Made by a program: the position numbers and the translations under genes
Shown: piece by piece, positions 7,785 to 16,898 of the stretch
How the letters are laid out: each line of letters begins with the position of its first letter
How positions within the stretch are numbered: the first letter of the stretch is position 1
DNA from: CAWCTD01 sp963798455
GTDB taxonomy: Bacteria > Acidobacteriota > Terriglobia > Bryobacterales > Bryobacteraceae
Length of the DNA stretch: 64,000 bases
NCBI GenBank assembly: GCA_963798455.1
Contig: CAWCTD010000003.1
Coordinates: 1,798,001-1,862,000 of the forward strand
Reading direction: 5' to 3'
Notes under the pieces: model-generated
Databases searched by the model: none
Told to the model about the DNA's origin: nothing
What the model saw: only the letters and a program-made list of their open reading frames with translations

Positions 7785-8039
7785 ATGCGGTTCGAGTGGG
7801 ACGAGGACAACGTCAAGCACATCGCGCGGCACGGAATCACGCCGGAAGAAGTCGAGCAGGTCGTCCGAGGCAACCCACTCTTGGTGGAAGCGCAGTACCG
7901 AAGCGGAGAACAGCGTACGCTTTGCGCGGGCCGGACGGCCGAGGGCAAGCACGTCGCGGTTGTCTACACCATGCGCGGCGAACGGGTACGCGTGGTGACC
8001 GCCTTCGTCGCGAACCGCAGATTGAGGGAACGCATATGA
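7785..8039 (+). CDS. brnT: BrnT-family toxin (RelE-like ribonuclease)
   Basis: 84 residues of the BrnT type: it begins MRFEWDEDNVKHIARHGITP, the F-x-W-D ... H-G-I/V signature of the family, and ends with a basic strand (RVVTAFVANRRLRERI). BrnT is a RelE-fold mRNA interferase held inactive by its antitoxin. The ATG at 7785 is chosen because the family start aligns there; earlier in-frame ATGs fall in the repeated operator-like DNA. Its stop overlaps the antitoxin start (ATGA), with toxin first as is usual for this family. Confidence 0.85.
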   Translation: MRFEWDEDNVKHIARHGITPEEVEQVVRGNPLLVEAQYRSGEQRTLCAGRTAEGKHVAVVYTMRGERVRVVTAFVANRRLRERI

Positions 8040-8326
8040 AGAGGGCTACAGAGCAGAGCCGCCGGGTGGCCATAGAAGCGCCGGAGTTCCGGTCCGAAGC
8101 CGAGGAAGCCAAGTGGTGGGACGCGCACCAAGACCTAGTGGCCGACCTGCTCATCAAGCACGGCAGGCGCGCGGTTGTCCCTACCAAGAGCGTCACCATG
8201 AGGCTCCCAGTGGCCGACATAGACCGGGCACGCCAGCTTGCGACGCGAAGGGGCACGGGGTACCAGACCCTCCTCAAGACACTCCTGCACGACGCATTGA
8301 AACGCGAGGCTAGGAAAGCGTCCTGA
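8036..8326 (+). CDS. brnA: BrnA/CopG-like antitoxin
   Basis: 96 residues. The N-terminal half is acidic and Trp-rich (EAEEAKWWDAHQDLVADL), suited to wrapping the toxin. The C-terminal half has ribbon-helix-helix character (SVTMRLPVADIDRARQLA, then a helix GYQTLLKTLLHDAL) for DNA binding. It starts within the brnT stop codon. Together the two genes fill almost all of the 640-bp interval between the tRNA-Ser gene and the copy of its 3' end; no integrase is present. Confidence 0.82.
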   Translation: MKRATEQSRRVAIEAPEFRSEAEEAKWWDAHQDLVADLLIKHGRRAVVPTKSVTMRLPVADIDRARQLATRRGTGYQTLLKTLLHDALKREARKAS

Positions 8327-8337
8327 CGGGTGATGGC

Positions 8338-8431
<94 letters not shown>

Positions 8432-8567
8432 GCGGCATCGGTGGGTCGATATCGATCCTAGCACACGCTCCCACCGGCGGCCAAGTCGCACCGGCTTGGT
8501 GTAGAATACTGGCTAAGCAGCCATTGCGGGCGGGTTTCGGTTTCTTCGCTTTTTCAAGGTGTCCTCC

Positions 8568-8768
8568 ATGAATCTGGTGGTCAACGGCGAATCTCATCGC
8601 CACAACGGACAGGGGACCATCCCCGAGCTCCTCCAGGAGTGCCAGGCCGACGCGGCGCGCGCCGCCGTCATGGTCAACAGCGAGGTGGTGCCTCGCGCCC
8701 GGTGGGACTCCGTGCGCCTCTGTGAGTCGGACCACGTGGAAATCCTCGTGTTCGCGGGGGGCGGATAA
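8568..8768 (+). CDS. thiS: ThiS sulfur-carrier protein
   Basis: 66 residues with the ubiquitin-like ThiS pattern: it begins MNLVVNGE and ends FAGGG, the C-terminal Gly-Gly that is adenylated by ThiF and turned into a thiocarboxylate. It is the first gene of a five-gene thiamine operon, and its stop overlaps the thiG start region. A possible -10 (TAGAAT) lies about 65 bp upstream. No TPP riboswitch signature is visible between the tRNA and this gene. Confidence 0.9.
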   Translation: MNLVVNGESHRHNGQGTIPELLQECQADAARAAVMVNSEVVPRARWDSVRLCESDHVEILVFAGGG

Positions 8769-9556
8769 TGGCGGAGGATGGCCTCAAGCTTGGAGATCGG
8801 GTCTTCTCCTCGCGCCTGATTCTGGGAACCGGCAAGTTCGCCGACACGGATACCATGCTGCGCGCCGTGCGCGGGTCGGAGGCCGAACTGGTCACCGTGG
8901 CTCTGCGGCGGTTTCACCGGAATCAGCCCGCGGACGACGTTCATGGGCCGCTCGCCGCCCTGCCCAACATCACCTTGGTCCCGAACACATCGGGCGCGAT
9001 GAATGCACAGGAAGCCGTGCGAGCGGCTTTGCTCGGGCGCGAGCTCAGCGGCAGTCCTTTCGTCAAACTGGAGATCCACCCGAACCCGCACCACCTGCTG
9101 CCGGACCCGATCGAAACCTACGAGGCGGCGAAGATCCTGGTCAAAGAGGGTTTCTTTGTACTGCCCTATATGCCCGCCGATCCAGTTCTGGCCAAGCGCC
9201 TGGAGGACGCAGGTTGCGTCGCGGTCATGCCGCTGGGAGCGACGATCGGCAGCGGGCAGGGCCTGGCTACCCTGTCCATGCTGAAGCTGATCCTGCGCGA
9301 CGCCTCGGTTCCGGTCATCGTGGATGCGGGACTGCGGTCGCCGTCGGAGGCCGCCCAGGTCATGGAACTCGGCGGAGACGCCGTGCTGGTCAACAGCGCC
9401 ATCGCCGCGGCGGAGAACCCTGAACTGATGGCCAGGGCCTTCGCGGCCGCGGTGAGGGCCGGCAGGGACGCATGGAGAGCGGGACTGATGCCCAAGAGCG
9501 AGTTGGCCTCTGCCACCAGCCCGCTGACTGCGTTCCTCGCGGGGGGAAGCCATTGA
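8768..9556 (+). CDS. thiG: Thiazole synthase ThiG
   Basis: 262 residues, full length for ThiG, which builds the thiazole phosphate ring from deoxyxylulose phosphate, dehydroglycine and ThiS thiocarboxylate. Conserved blocks are LILGTGKF, VKLEIHPNPHHLLPDP (the Lys that forms the Schiff base is in VKLEI), VMPLGATIGSGQG and VIVDAGLRSPSEAA with GGDAVLVNSAIA. It overlaps thiS by one base and thiH by a TTGA overlap, so the operon is translationally coupled. Confidence 0.95.
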   Translation: MAEDGLKLGDRVFSSRLILGTGKFADTDTMLRAVRGSEAELVTVALRRFHRNQPADDVHGPLAALPNITLVPNTSGAMNAQEAVRAALLGRELSGSPFVKLEIHPNPHHLLPDPIETYEAAKILVKEGFFVLPYMPADPVLAKRLEDAGCVAVMPLGATIGSGQGLATLSMLKLILRDASVPVIVDAGLRSPSEAAQVMELGGDAVLVNSAIAAAENPELMARAFAAAVRAGRDAWRAGLMPKSELASATSPLTAFLAGGSH

Positions 9557-10692
9557 GCACCGCCGTCCCGGATTGGCTTGCTCCGCTTCCCTCCACGGAT
9601 CTTGTCCGTCGAGCCGACCCGGCGCTGGTCGAGCACGCACTGCGGACGGATGAGCCGGACATTCGAGATCTTGCCGCCTTGCTGTCCCCCGCCGCCGCCG
9701 GCCGCCTGGAGGCCCTGGCCCAGCGCGCGCGGGCGCTGACACGGCGGCATTTCGGGCGCGCCATCTCGCTCTACGCGCCTCTCTATCTGTCCAATTACTG
9801 CCCGGCGGGCTGCGAATACTGCGGATTCGCTTCCGACCGCGGGATCGCACGCCACAAGCTGACGGGGAAGGAACTGGAGGCGGAGCTTTCCGCCATGAAG
9901 GATCTTGGACTGGAGGAGATCCTGCTGCTGACCGGTGAACGGGCAGCCGTGGCGGATACCGCGTACGTGCGCGACTGCGTTGCCCTGGCGGCGTCACGCT
10001 TTCACTATGTTTCCGTGGAAGTCTTTCCCATGTCCGAGGAGGAGTACCGTGGACTCGTCTCCGCTGGTTGCACCGGAGTTACGGTCTACCAGGAGACCTA
10101 CGATGCGGTACGTTACGAGCAATTGCACCGCTGGGGACTCAAGCGGGACTACCTTTGGCGCCTCAACGCCCCGGCGCGCGCCCTGGCCGCCGGCGTGCGG
10201 GTTCTCGGGCTGGGGGTGTTGCTGGGGTTGAGCGATCCCCTGCTTGACGTTCTCTGCTTGTACCGCCATGTGTGCTATCTGCGGCGCACCTTCTGGAAGG
10301 CCGGCGTCAGCATCTCCTTCCCTCGCCTCCGGCCGGAGCCGGGAGGGTACGACGCCGAGTTCCCCGTTGACGAGAACCTCCTGGCGCAGATCATCTTCGC
10401 CTTTCGCATCTGCCTGCCGGACGTCCCGTTGGTGCTTTCTACACGCGAGAACCGTGGTTTCCGGAACGGGATGGCCGGTCTGGGTATTTCAAAGATGAGC
10501 GTTGCCAGCCGAACGACCGTCGGCGGCTATGATTCCGCCACGCCTCCTTCCGGCGGCCAGTTTGAGATTGATGACGATCGCGACGTAGCGTCCTTCTGCG
10601 CCGCCTTGCAGGCCAAGGGCTTGCAGCCCGTCTTCAAGAACTGGGACGTGGTGTATCGCGAGGAGACGGCGCCCCTGGCCATCCCGGCATGA
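9553..10692 (+). CDS. thiH: Radical-SAM tyrosine lyase ThiH
   Basis: 379 residues, starting at a TTG that overlaps the thiG stop. The radical-SAM cluster motif is at 83-90 (CPAGCEYC, C-x3-C-x2-C), preceded by PLYLSNY as in ThiH. ThiH cleaves tyrosine to dehydroglycine for ThiG, the anaerobic-type route. The usual C-terminal half is present (TRENRGFRNGM, SVASRTTVGGY, FEIDDDRDV). A longer frame exists upstream but lies inside thiG. The gene ends in ATGA overlap with the next. Confidence 0.93.
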   Translation: MSTAVPDWLAPLPSTDLVRRADPALVEHALRTDEPDIRDLAALLSPAAAGRLEALAQRARALTRRHFGRAISLYAPLYLSNYCPAGCEYCGFASDRGIARHKLTGKELEAELSAMKDLGLEEILLLTGERAAVADTAYVRDCVALAASRFHYVSVEVFPMSEEEYRGLVSAGCTGVTVYQETYDAVRYEQLHRWGLKRDYLWRLNAPARALAAGVRVLGLGVLLGLSDPLLDVLCLYRHVCYLRRTFWKAGVSISFPRLRPEPGGYDAEFPVDENLLAQIIFAFRICLPDVPLVLSTRENRGFRNGMAGLGISKMSVASRTTVGGYDSATPPSGGQFEIDDDRDVASFCAALQAKGLQPVFKNWDVVYREETAPLAIPA

Positions 10693-11441
10693 GCCTCTCG
10701 CCCGAGCAGCGTCAGCGCTACCTCCGACACCTCTCCCTGCCGGAGATCGGCGAGGCCGGGCAGGAGAAGCTGCTGGCGTCCCGCGTGGTGGTGGTCGGCG
10801 CCGGCGGGCTGGGTTCCCCTGCCGCGCTCTATCTGGCCGCGGCCGGAGTCGGCGTGCTCGGAATCATCGACGACGATCGCGTCGAACCAAGCAACTTGCA
10901 GCGCCAGATCCTGCACGGCACCGCCGATGTCGGACGGGCCAAGATCGCATCCGCGTCGGAGAGGCTGAAGGCCCTTAACGAGGATGTCGTGGTGCGGACC
11001 TTCCCCGAGCGGCTGGCGCCCGGCAACGCCACGGCGTTGCTCCGCGCGTGGGACTTCGTGATCGACGCCACGGACAACTTCGCGGGCAAGTTCCTGATCG
11101 CGGACGCCTGCCATGCCGTCCAGCGCCCGTACTCGCACGCCGGCATCACCCGCTATTTCGGACAAACCATGACCGTGCTGCCCGGCCGGACAGCCTGTTA
11201 CCGTTGCGTGTTCGGGGAAGCGCCTCCCCCCGACCCCCGGGATTCAAATCCCGCCGGCCCGCTGGGCGCGGTTCCCGGGGTCATCGGGGCGATCCAGGCG
11301 ACTGAGGCGGTGAAGTACCTGCTTGGAGTCGGCGATCTCCTGACCAACCGGTTGCTCACGTATGACGCGTTGGCAATGAGGTTTCGGGATGTGGCCGTGC
11401 TACGCAACGCGGCTTGCCCTTTGTGCGGCCCTCGAGGGTAA
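10689..11441 (+). CDS. thiF: ThiF/MoeB-type adenylyltransferase
   Basis: 250 residues of the E1-like superfamily. It has the nucleotide loop GAGGLGSPAALYLAAAGVG, then DDDRVEPSNLQRQILH, DATDNFAGKFLI and the zinc-binding pairs CYRC and CPLC. It adenylates the C-terminus of ThiS (here encoded two genes upstream) for sulfur transfer. HesA/MoeB proteins look similar; the operon position decides for ThiF. No rhodanese domain is fused. Confidence 0.9.
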   Translation: MSLSPEQRQRYLRHLSLPEIGEAGQEKLLASRVVVVGAGGLGSPAALYLAAAGVGVLGIIDDDRVEPSNLQRQILHGTADVGRAKIASASERLKALNEDVVVRTFPERLAPGNATALLRAWDFVIDATDNFAGKFLIADACHAVQRPYSHAGITRYFGQTMTVLPGRTACYRCVFGEAPPPDPRDSNPAGPLGAVPGVIGAIQATEAVKYLLGVGDLLTNRLLTYDALAMRFRDVAVLRNAACPLCGPRG

Positions 11442-11447
11442 CGAGAC

Positions 11448-12081
11448 ATGCGGGAAGCGTTCGGACTCTACTTAGTTCTGACCGAGCCGGTCGCCGGGTA
11501 CGAGGCCTGCGCCGAGGCCGCGGTGACGACCGGAGTTCGTTATCTCCAGTTACGCATGAAGAAGCGCTCTCGCCAGGAGGTGCTGGAACGTCGCCCGGCG
11601 GCTCCGGCGGGTTACCGCCGGCACTGAGACCCGCTTCATCGTCAACGACGACGTGGAGATCGCGGCCGAAGCGGACGCCGACGGCGTTCACCTGGGACAG
11701 GACGACATAAGCATCACCGCAGCCCGCGGGCTCTGGCGCGCGCCGGGCAAAGTCTTCGGAATGTCGACCCACAACGAGGATCAGGAGCGGCGCGCCCGGG
11801 AGTTTGCCCCGGATTACATCGGCGTCGGCCCCGTCTTCCCTACCCCGACCAAGGAGAAGCCCGATCCGACCCTCGGGCTGGAGCGGATGGGCCGCATCGT
11901 GCGCGAAAGCCCTCTCACCACGGTAGCAATCGGCGGAATCGACCGCGAAAACCTGCCCGAGGTCCTCCGTCAGGGAGCGGTCAACTACTGCGTGCTGCGG
12001 GCGGTGAATCTCGATCCCGATCCGAAACCGGCAATCCTCCGTCTCCAGCAGATCTGGCGCGAACACTGCCTCGGGCGCTAA
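11448..12081 (+). pseudogene. thiE: Thiamine phosphate synthase ThiE, frameshifted
   Basis: The first 59 codons (MREAFGLYLVLTEPVAGYEA through YLQLRMKKRSRQEVLE) read in one frame to a TGA at 11625. The rest (VARRLRR, FIVNDDVEIAAEADADGVHLGQDD, YIGVGPVFPTPTKE, TTVAIGGID) continues in the +1 frame from about 11590. Removing one base near 11589 restores a protein of about 210 residues with all ThiE phosphate and pyrimidine-binding blocks. As the last gene of a thiamine operon it is probably intact in the organism, with the extra base being a sequence error; real decay cannot be ruled out. Confidence 0.85.
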
Positions 12082-12087
12082 GCCCTG

Positions 12088-13392
12088 CTACAGCCCCACC
12101 TCCATCGGCAGCGCCAGCGGCGGCTCCAGCAGGAAGTCCAGGCCTGACATCTTCTCCACCGCCTCCCGCACCGCTTCCTCGGAGGATGGCTCCACTGTGA
12201 TCACGAACGGCACATCCTGCTTGTTGTCGCAGGGAAGCTGCAGCACGGCGTCCAGGCTGATCCGCTTCTCCGCCAGGATCCCGGCCAGCACCGCGATAAT
12301 CCCCGGCCGGTCCACCACGCGGAACCGAAGGTAGTACGCGCGCCTCTGGCGTGTCACCGGGATGGGGCTGTACTCACCCAGCCGCTCGTGCGCGAAAGGC
12401 GAAACGCGCTCCGGGTTGCCGAACCGGATCTCGCGCGCCACCCGCATCAGGTCGCTCACCACCGCCACGCCCGTGGGACGCGGTCCCGCCCCGCGGCCGT
12501 AATAGAAGGTGTCCTCGCCATAGCGCCCCTTGACCCAAACGGCGTTGTACGAGCCCTGCACGCTCGCCAGGATGGTGGTTTGCGGGATCAGGGCCGGCCG
12601 GACCGAAAGAATCAAGCCGTCTTTCGTCTGGCGCGCGGCGCAAAGCAGGCGGATGGTGTGTCCCAGGCGATGGGCGTACTGGAAGTCCATCGGCGAAATG
12701 CGCCGGATGCCCTCCGTGTAGATGTCCGGCGGCGTGATCCGCTCGCCGAAGGCCAGCGCCGAGAGGATCGCGAGCTTGGAGCGCGCGTCGAAACCGTCGA
12801 TGTCCGCGCTGGGGTTGGCTTCGGCATAGCCCAGCCGCTGGGCCTCGGCCAGCACGCTCTCTAGCGAATCGCCGCGCTTCTCCATCTCGGTAAGGATGAA
12901 ATTGCTGGTTCCGTTGAGGATGCCGTACAAGGCTTCCAGGCGATCTCCCGAAATGCCCTCGCGCAGGACCGCGTGAATCGGGATGCCGCCCGCCACGCTG
13001 GCCTCCATGGCGACGTTCACACCCGCGCGGATGGCGCGATCCCAGAGGTCCGGTCCGGCCAGCGCCATCAGCTCCTTGTTGGCGGTGATCACCGACTTCT
13101 TGTGGTCGATCGCGGTCTCCAGGATCTCCTTCGCCACCGTCGTCCCGCCCACCAGCTCGACCACGATGTCCACCTCCGGGTGCGTGGCCACGCTTCGCCA
13201 ATCCAGGGTCCTTTCGACCGCGCCGAGCGCCTCGGGCAGCACCCGGGTATCGGCATCCAGGCTGGACACAATCTTCACGCGCAACCGGAAGCCGAGCTTC
13301 AGTGCGATCTGCTCCGCATTCTCGGCCAAAATCGTCACCGTGCCCGAACCCACGTTGCCGAGCCCCACAATTCCGACGTTCACGTCATCCAT
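12088..13392 (-). CDS. hom: Homoserine dehydrogenase
   Basis: 434 residues with the expected layout: NAD(P) Rossmann loop VGIVGLGNVGSGT (6-18), catalytic domain with GGIPIHAVLREG, GILNGTSNFIL and NPSADIDGFDARSKLAIL, and a C-terminal ACT domain (from about 350: YYLRFRVVDRPGIIAVLAGI). It reduces aspartate semialdehyde to homoserine for threonine and methionine. The ACT domain implies end-product control. Two threonine synthases are encoded 37 kb away in this window. It converges with thiE (6 bp apart) and diverges from the lipoprotein gene. Confidence 0.96.
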   Translation of the reverse strand: MDDVNVGIVGLGNVGSGTVTILAENAEQIALKLGFRLRVKIVSSLDADTRVLPEALGAVERTLDWRSVATHPEVDIVVELVGGTTVAKEILETAIDHKKSVITANKELMALAGPDLWDRAIRAGVNVAMEASVAGGIPIHAVLREGISGDRLEALYGILNGTSNFILTEMEKRGDSLESVLAEAQRLGYAEANPSADIDGFDARSKLAILSALAFGERITPPDIYTEGIRRISPMDFQYAHRLGHTIRLLCAARQTKDGLILSVRPALIPQTTILASVQGSYNAVWVKGRYGEDTFYYGRGAGPRPTGVAVVSDLMRVAREIRFGNPERVSPFAHERLGEYSPIPVTRQRRAYYLRFRVVDRPGIIAVLAGILAEKRISLDAVLQLPCDNKQDVPFVITVEPSSEEAVREAVEKMSGLDFLLEPPLALPMEVGL

Positions 13393-13416
13393 AAGTGGTT
13401 ATCATAGCAACAGGCA

Positions 13417-13743
13417 ATGAACGGTCTCTCAAAATTCGCGTGCGTTCTGCTGCTGGCTGGGTGCGCCGCGGTCCTTTCGTCTCAAGCTCCCAAGCTGGAC
13501 CAGCCGGACGAGTCGGTTCAGGAAGTGAGGCTTCCCGGCGGCAAGTTGCAGAAAGAGGAAATCCTCAAGGCCGAGCACAAGCGCAGTCTGGAAGACGCCG
13601 CCCGCTTGTCCGAGCTGGCCCAGAGCCTCGAGGCGGAGCTGGAGAACAACGGCTGGAGCGTGGTCTCGGTCGGCAGCATCAAGAAAACCGAAGAAATCGC
13701 CAAGCTGGCCAAACGCATCGGCGACAGGCTCAAGAGAAGGTGA
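13417..13743 (+). CDS. Small putative lipoprotein, 108 aa
   Basis: A short N-terminus ending in a lipobox (LLLAGC, Cys16) predicts a lipid-anchored envelope protein. The mature part is a charged helical region (KLQKEEILKAEHKRSLEDAA) that may form a coiled coil. No family is recognised. It starts 25 bp from the divergent hom start and ends 72 bp before pyrR. A CGGAG/CTCCG stem of five pairs follows the stop. Confidence 0.7.
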   Translation: MNGLSKFACVLLLAGCAAVLSSQAPKLDQPDESVQEVRLPGGKLQKEEILKAEHKRSLEDAARLSELAQSLEAELENNGWSVVSVGSIKKTEEIAKLAKRIGDRLKRR

Positions 13744-13815
13744 CGGAGCCTCGTCTCCGCGTGGGCGCCGGGGGGCGATTGTGCTAATCTGAAGCGACTG
13801 AAACTGCGGATTTTC

Positions 13816-14370
13816 ATGGCACAAACGCGCGAGAAGACCCAACTCATGAGCGCCTCGGAGATCGATCGGACACTCGTCCGACTGGCGCACGAAATCCTGG
13901 AAAGAGCCTCCGATCTGGACAAGCTGGCATTCGTCGGCATCCGCCGGCGAGGCGCGCCGCTGGCTCAGCGGCTGGCGGCCAAGATCCTGGAGTTGGAGAA
14001 GCGGCAGGTCCCGGTCGGCATGCTTGACATCAGCCTCTACCGGGACGATCTGTCCACCATCGCCGACAGGCCGGTCGTCAACACCACGGAGATCGCGTTC
14101 CCGGTCACCGGGAAGGAAGTCATCCTCATGGATGACGTGCTCTATACCGGGCGCACGGTGCGTGCCGCGCTGGACGCCCTTTTCGATCACGGCCGGCCGG
14201 CCCGTGTGCAGCTTCTGGTGCTGATCGACCGGGGACACCGCGAACTGCCCATCGAGGCCCGCTACATCGGGCGCGTGGTACAGACCACCGACAACGAAAT
14301 CATTGAGGTGAAGTTTCAAGAGACCGACCAGATGGAAAAAGTGCTGCTGGTCGAACGCGTGGAGGAGTAG
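13816..14370 (+). CDS. pyrR: PyrR: pyrimidine regulator / uracil phosphoribosyltransferase
   Basis: 184 residues of the type I phosphoribosyltransferase fold: FVGIRRRGAPLA (39-50), DISLYRDDL, and the PRPP loop VILMDDVLYTGRT (102-114), all typical of PyrR. In Gram-positives PyrR binds leader RNA to attenuate pyr operons; many other bacteria keep it with pyrB and pyrC, as here. I see no clear PyrR-binding stem in the 72-bp leader, so RNA control is not shown. The stop is 3 bp before pyrB. Confidence 0.94.
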   Translation: MAQTREKTQLMSASEIDRTLVRLAHEILERASDLDKLAFVGIRRRGAPLAQRLAAKILELEKRQVPVGMLDISLYRDDLSTIADRPVVNTTEIAFPVTGKEVILMDDVLYTGRTVRAALDALFDHGRPARVQLLVLIDRGHRELPIEARYIGRVVQTTDNEIIEVKFQETDQMEKVLLVERVEE

Positions 14371-14373
14371 GCC

Positions 14374-15282
14374 ATGCCTCGGGGACTCCTGGGAATCGAA
14401 GAGCTGCCGCGCGAAGAGATCGAGTCGATTCTGACCCGCGCCAAGGACTTCCAGCCCATGCAGGACCAGGCCTTCAAGCGGCTGGACAGCCTGAAGGGCC
14501 GGATGATCGTCAACCTGTTCTACGAGGCCTCCACCAGGACGCGAACCAGCTTCGAGATCGCGGCCAAGCGCCTGGGGGCCGATGCCATCTCGATCACCGC
14601 CTCGGGCTCGAGCGTGACCAAGGGCGAGTCGCTGGTGGACACGCTCAACACGCTGGCCGCCATGCGGCCCAACGCTATCGTCATGCGGCACTCGGCCTCC
14701 GGCGCTCCGCACTTCCTGGCGCGGCACCTGCCGACCCCCATCATCAACGCCGGAGACGGCACTCACGAGCACCCCACGCAGGCGCTGCTGGACGCGCGCA
14801 CCATCCTCGACCACCGGCCGTCGCTCGAGGGCCTGCGCGTGGCCATCATCGGCGACATCGCCCACAGCCGCGTGGCGCGCTCCAACATCTACCTGCTCTC
14901 CAAATTCGGGGTGGATATCGTGTTGTGCGGGCCGGCGCCGCTGCTGCCGCCCGAGCTGGCGCGGATCGCGCCGGGCGTGCGGCTGACCCACGATATTCGG
15001 GAAGCCATACGAGACGCGGACGTGATCATGATGCTCCGCGTGCAACTGGAACGGCAACACGAGGCCGCTTTCCCCGCGGGCGAGTACTTCCAGTTCTACG
15101 GGCTGGGGCTGGAGCATCTCGAGCTGGCCAAGCCGCACGCGATCGTCATGCATCCCGGGCCGATTAACCGCGGCCGCGAGATTTCCTCCGAGGTCGCCGA
15201 CTCCCAGGTATCGGTGATCCTGAACCAGGTGGAGAACGGAGTTGCCGTCCGCATGGCGGTGCTGGAACGGATTCTGGGGTGA
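14374..15282 (+). CDS. pyrB: Aspartate carbamoyltransferase catalytic chain
   Basis: 302 residues. It has the carbamoyl-phosphate motif STRTRTSF (53-60), SVTKGESLVDT, MRHSASGAPHFLAR, HEHPTQALLDARTI and HPGPINRG. It makes carbamoyl aspartate, the committed step of pyrimidine synthesis. No pyrI is adjacent, so this is likely an unregulated trimer or the form that associates with dihydroorotase, whose gene follows 2 bp later. Confidence 0.95.
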   Translation: MPRGLLGIEELPREEIESILTRAKDFQPMQDQAFKRLDSLKGRMIVNLFYEASTRTRTSFEIAAKRLGADAISITASGSSVTKGESLVDTLNTLAAMRPNAIVMRHSASGAPHFLARHLPTPIINAGDGTHEHPTQALLDARTILDHRPSLEGLRVAIIGDIAHSRVARSNIYLLSKFGVDIVLCGPAPLLPPELARIAPGVRLTHDIREAIRDADVIMMLRVQLERQHEAAFPAGEYFQFYGLGLEHLELAKPHAIVMHPGPINRGREISSEVADSQVSVILNQVENGVAVRMAVLERILG

Positions 15283-15284
15283 CC

Positions 15285-16564
15285 ATGTCGGAACTTCTGA
15301 TCAGGAACGGACGGGTGATCGACCCCGCCTCGGGGCGGGATGAGACCGCCGATGTTTTGATCCAGGGGGAAGAATCGCCGCCGTGGCGACGGGTCTGACG
15401 GCTCCTGGGATCGTGGTGTTCGACGCCCGCGGCCTGGTGGTGGCGCCGGGCTTCATCGACATGCACGTACACTTGCGGGAACCCGGCTTCGAACACGCCG
15501 AGACCATCGAGAGCGGCTCGCGGGCCGCCGCCGCGGGCGGGTTCACCTCCGTGTGCCCCATGCCCAACACCTCGCCGGTGAACGATAACCCCACAGTGAC
15601 CAGCTACATTGTGGAGCGAGCCAGCCGGCACGCCGCTGTGAACGTGTTCCCCGTCGGCTCCATCACCAAGGGCAGCGCCGGCGAGGCCCTGGCGGAAATG
15701 GGCTCGATGAAGAAGGCGGGCGCGGTGGCGGTCTCCGATGACGGCCATCCGGTGATGAATGCGCGCGTGATGCGCCGCGCCCTGGAGACGGCCGGGGCCT
15801 TCGGCTTGCCCGTCATCCAGCATTGCGAGGACCTGAACCTCAGCGCCGGCGGCGACATGCACGAAGGGTTCGAATCGACGCGGCTGGGGCTGCGAGGCAT
15901 CCCGGGATGCGCCGAGGACGTCATCGTCGCCAGGGATCTCCTGCTGGTGGAGCACACCGGGGCGCAATACCACGTGGCCCACATTTCCACCCGCCGTTCC
16001 ATCGAGATGGTGGCGCGGGCCAAGGCCAAGGGTTTGCCGGTGAGCTGCGAGGCGACGCCGCACCACATGTCCTTGGCCGACGCCGACATGCTCCCCTACG
16101 ACAGCAACTACAAGATGAAGCCGCCGCTGCGCTCGCGCGACGACGTGGCCGCCGTGGTGGAGGCGCTGGCTTCCGGTATCGTGGATGCCATCGCCACGGA
16201 CCACGCCCCGCACCCCGGCAGCGAGAAGATGCAGGAGTTCGAGCGCTGCCCGTTCGGCATCATCGGGCTCGAGACGGCGCTGGGGACGGCGCTGGAGACG
16301 CTGGTTCACACCGGAAAGATCTCGCTCGTGCGGCTGGTCGAGCTGTTCACTGTCGGGCCGGCCCGCATTCTGAAGCTGGACCGCGGGCGCCTGTCTCCCG
16401 GCGTGTCCGGCGATGTAACCATCTTCGATCCGGAGCTGGTCTGGACCTACGACCTGAACCGTTCTTTCTCCAAGAGCCGAAACACGCCCCTGGGCGGAAA
16501 GACCTTCCACGGCGGCCCGGTGGCGACCATCGTCGACGGCGCCATCGTCTGGCGGAGAGAATAG
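15285..16564 (+). pseudogene. pyrC: Dihydroorotase PyrC, frameshifted near its N-terminus
   Basis: Translation from the ATG at 15285 gives the correct family start (MSELLIRNGRVIDPASGRDE, then ADVLIQGE). It loses frame at a run of five Gs (15365-15369). The remaining protein continues one base out of register (RIAAVATGLTAPG, then HVHLREPG zinc site, GGFTSVCPMPNTSP, the zinc Lys/His region, DAIATDHAPH) to TAG at 16562-16564. Adding one G restores about 426 residues. A homopolymer miscount is the simplest reading. The last 60 bp are repeated at 17315-17374. Confidence 0.9.
16505..16564 (+). repeat. pyrC 3' end, copy 1 of direct repeat
   Basis: Sixty bases coding for the last residues of PyrC. 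They match 17315-17374 at 54 of 60 positions, with no indel. The toxin-antitoxin pair lies between the two copies. Confidence 0.85.
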
Positions 16565-16613
16565 CCGCCGACCGCCGCTTGGTACGGGCTGACATGCCCA
16601 GCGAGCCGGCAGT

Positions 16614-16898
16614 ATGATCGAAGATATGGCGCAACTCCACATGACGGAAGCCGAGGTGGCGCGGGACTTCGCCGCCGTCCTGGAGAAGGTCCGGCAGGGC
16701 GTCGAGGTGGTGGTGGAGAGGGATTCTCGCACCGTCGCCGTCATCAAACCGGTGAAAGGTCCGGGTCGCCCCATCGACGAATGCATCGCCCTGGCCACAG
16801 CCCACGGCTCCGGAGCGACCCTGGACGAGGACTTCGCGAGGGATCTTCAGGAGATCATCGCCAGCCGCCGGCCGCTTGATACGTCGCTATGGGACTGA
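16614..16898 (+). CDS. Phd/YefM-type antitoxin
   Basis: 94 residues with the Phd/YefM signature: MTEAEVARDFAAVLEKVRQG followed by a strand VEVVVERDSRTVAVIKP. The C-terminal acidic/Trp tail suits toxin binding. An alternative ATG at 16626 would remove four residues. It overlaps the VapC-like gene by 10 bp, the usual antitoxin-first order of a VapBC module. Confidence 0.85.
   Translation: MIEDMAQLHMTEAEVARDFAAVLEKVRQGVEVVVERDSRTVAVIKPVKGPGRPIDECIALATAHGSGATLDEDFARDLQEIIASRRPLDTSLWD

Noticed and set aside
8432..8567. TPP riboswitch before the thiamine operon
   Set aside because: No CUGAGA box or other TPP aptamer consensus could be found.
13744..13815. PyrR-binding attenuator before pyrR
   Set aside because: Only a five-pair stem without the conserved PyrR loop or a terminator is visible.
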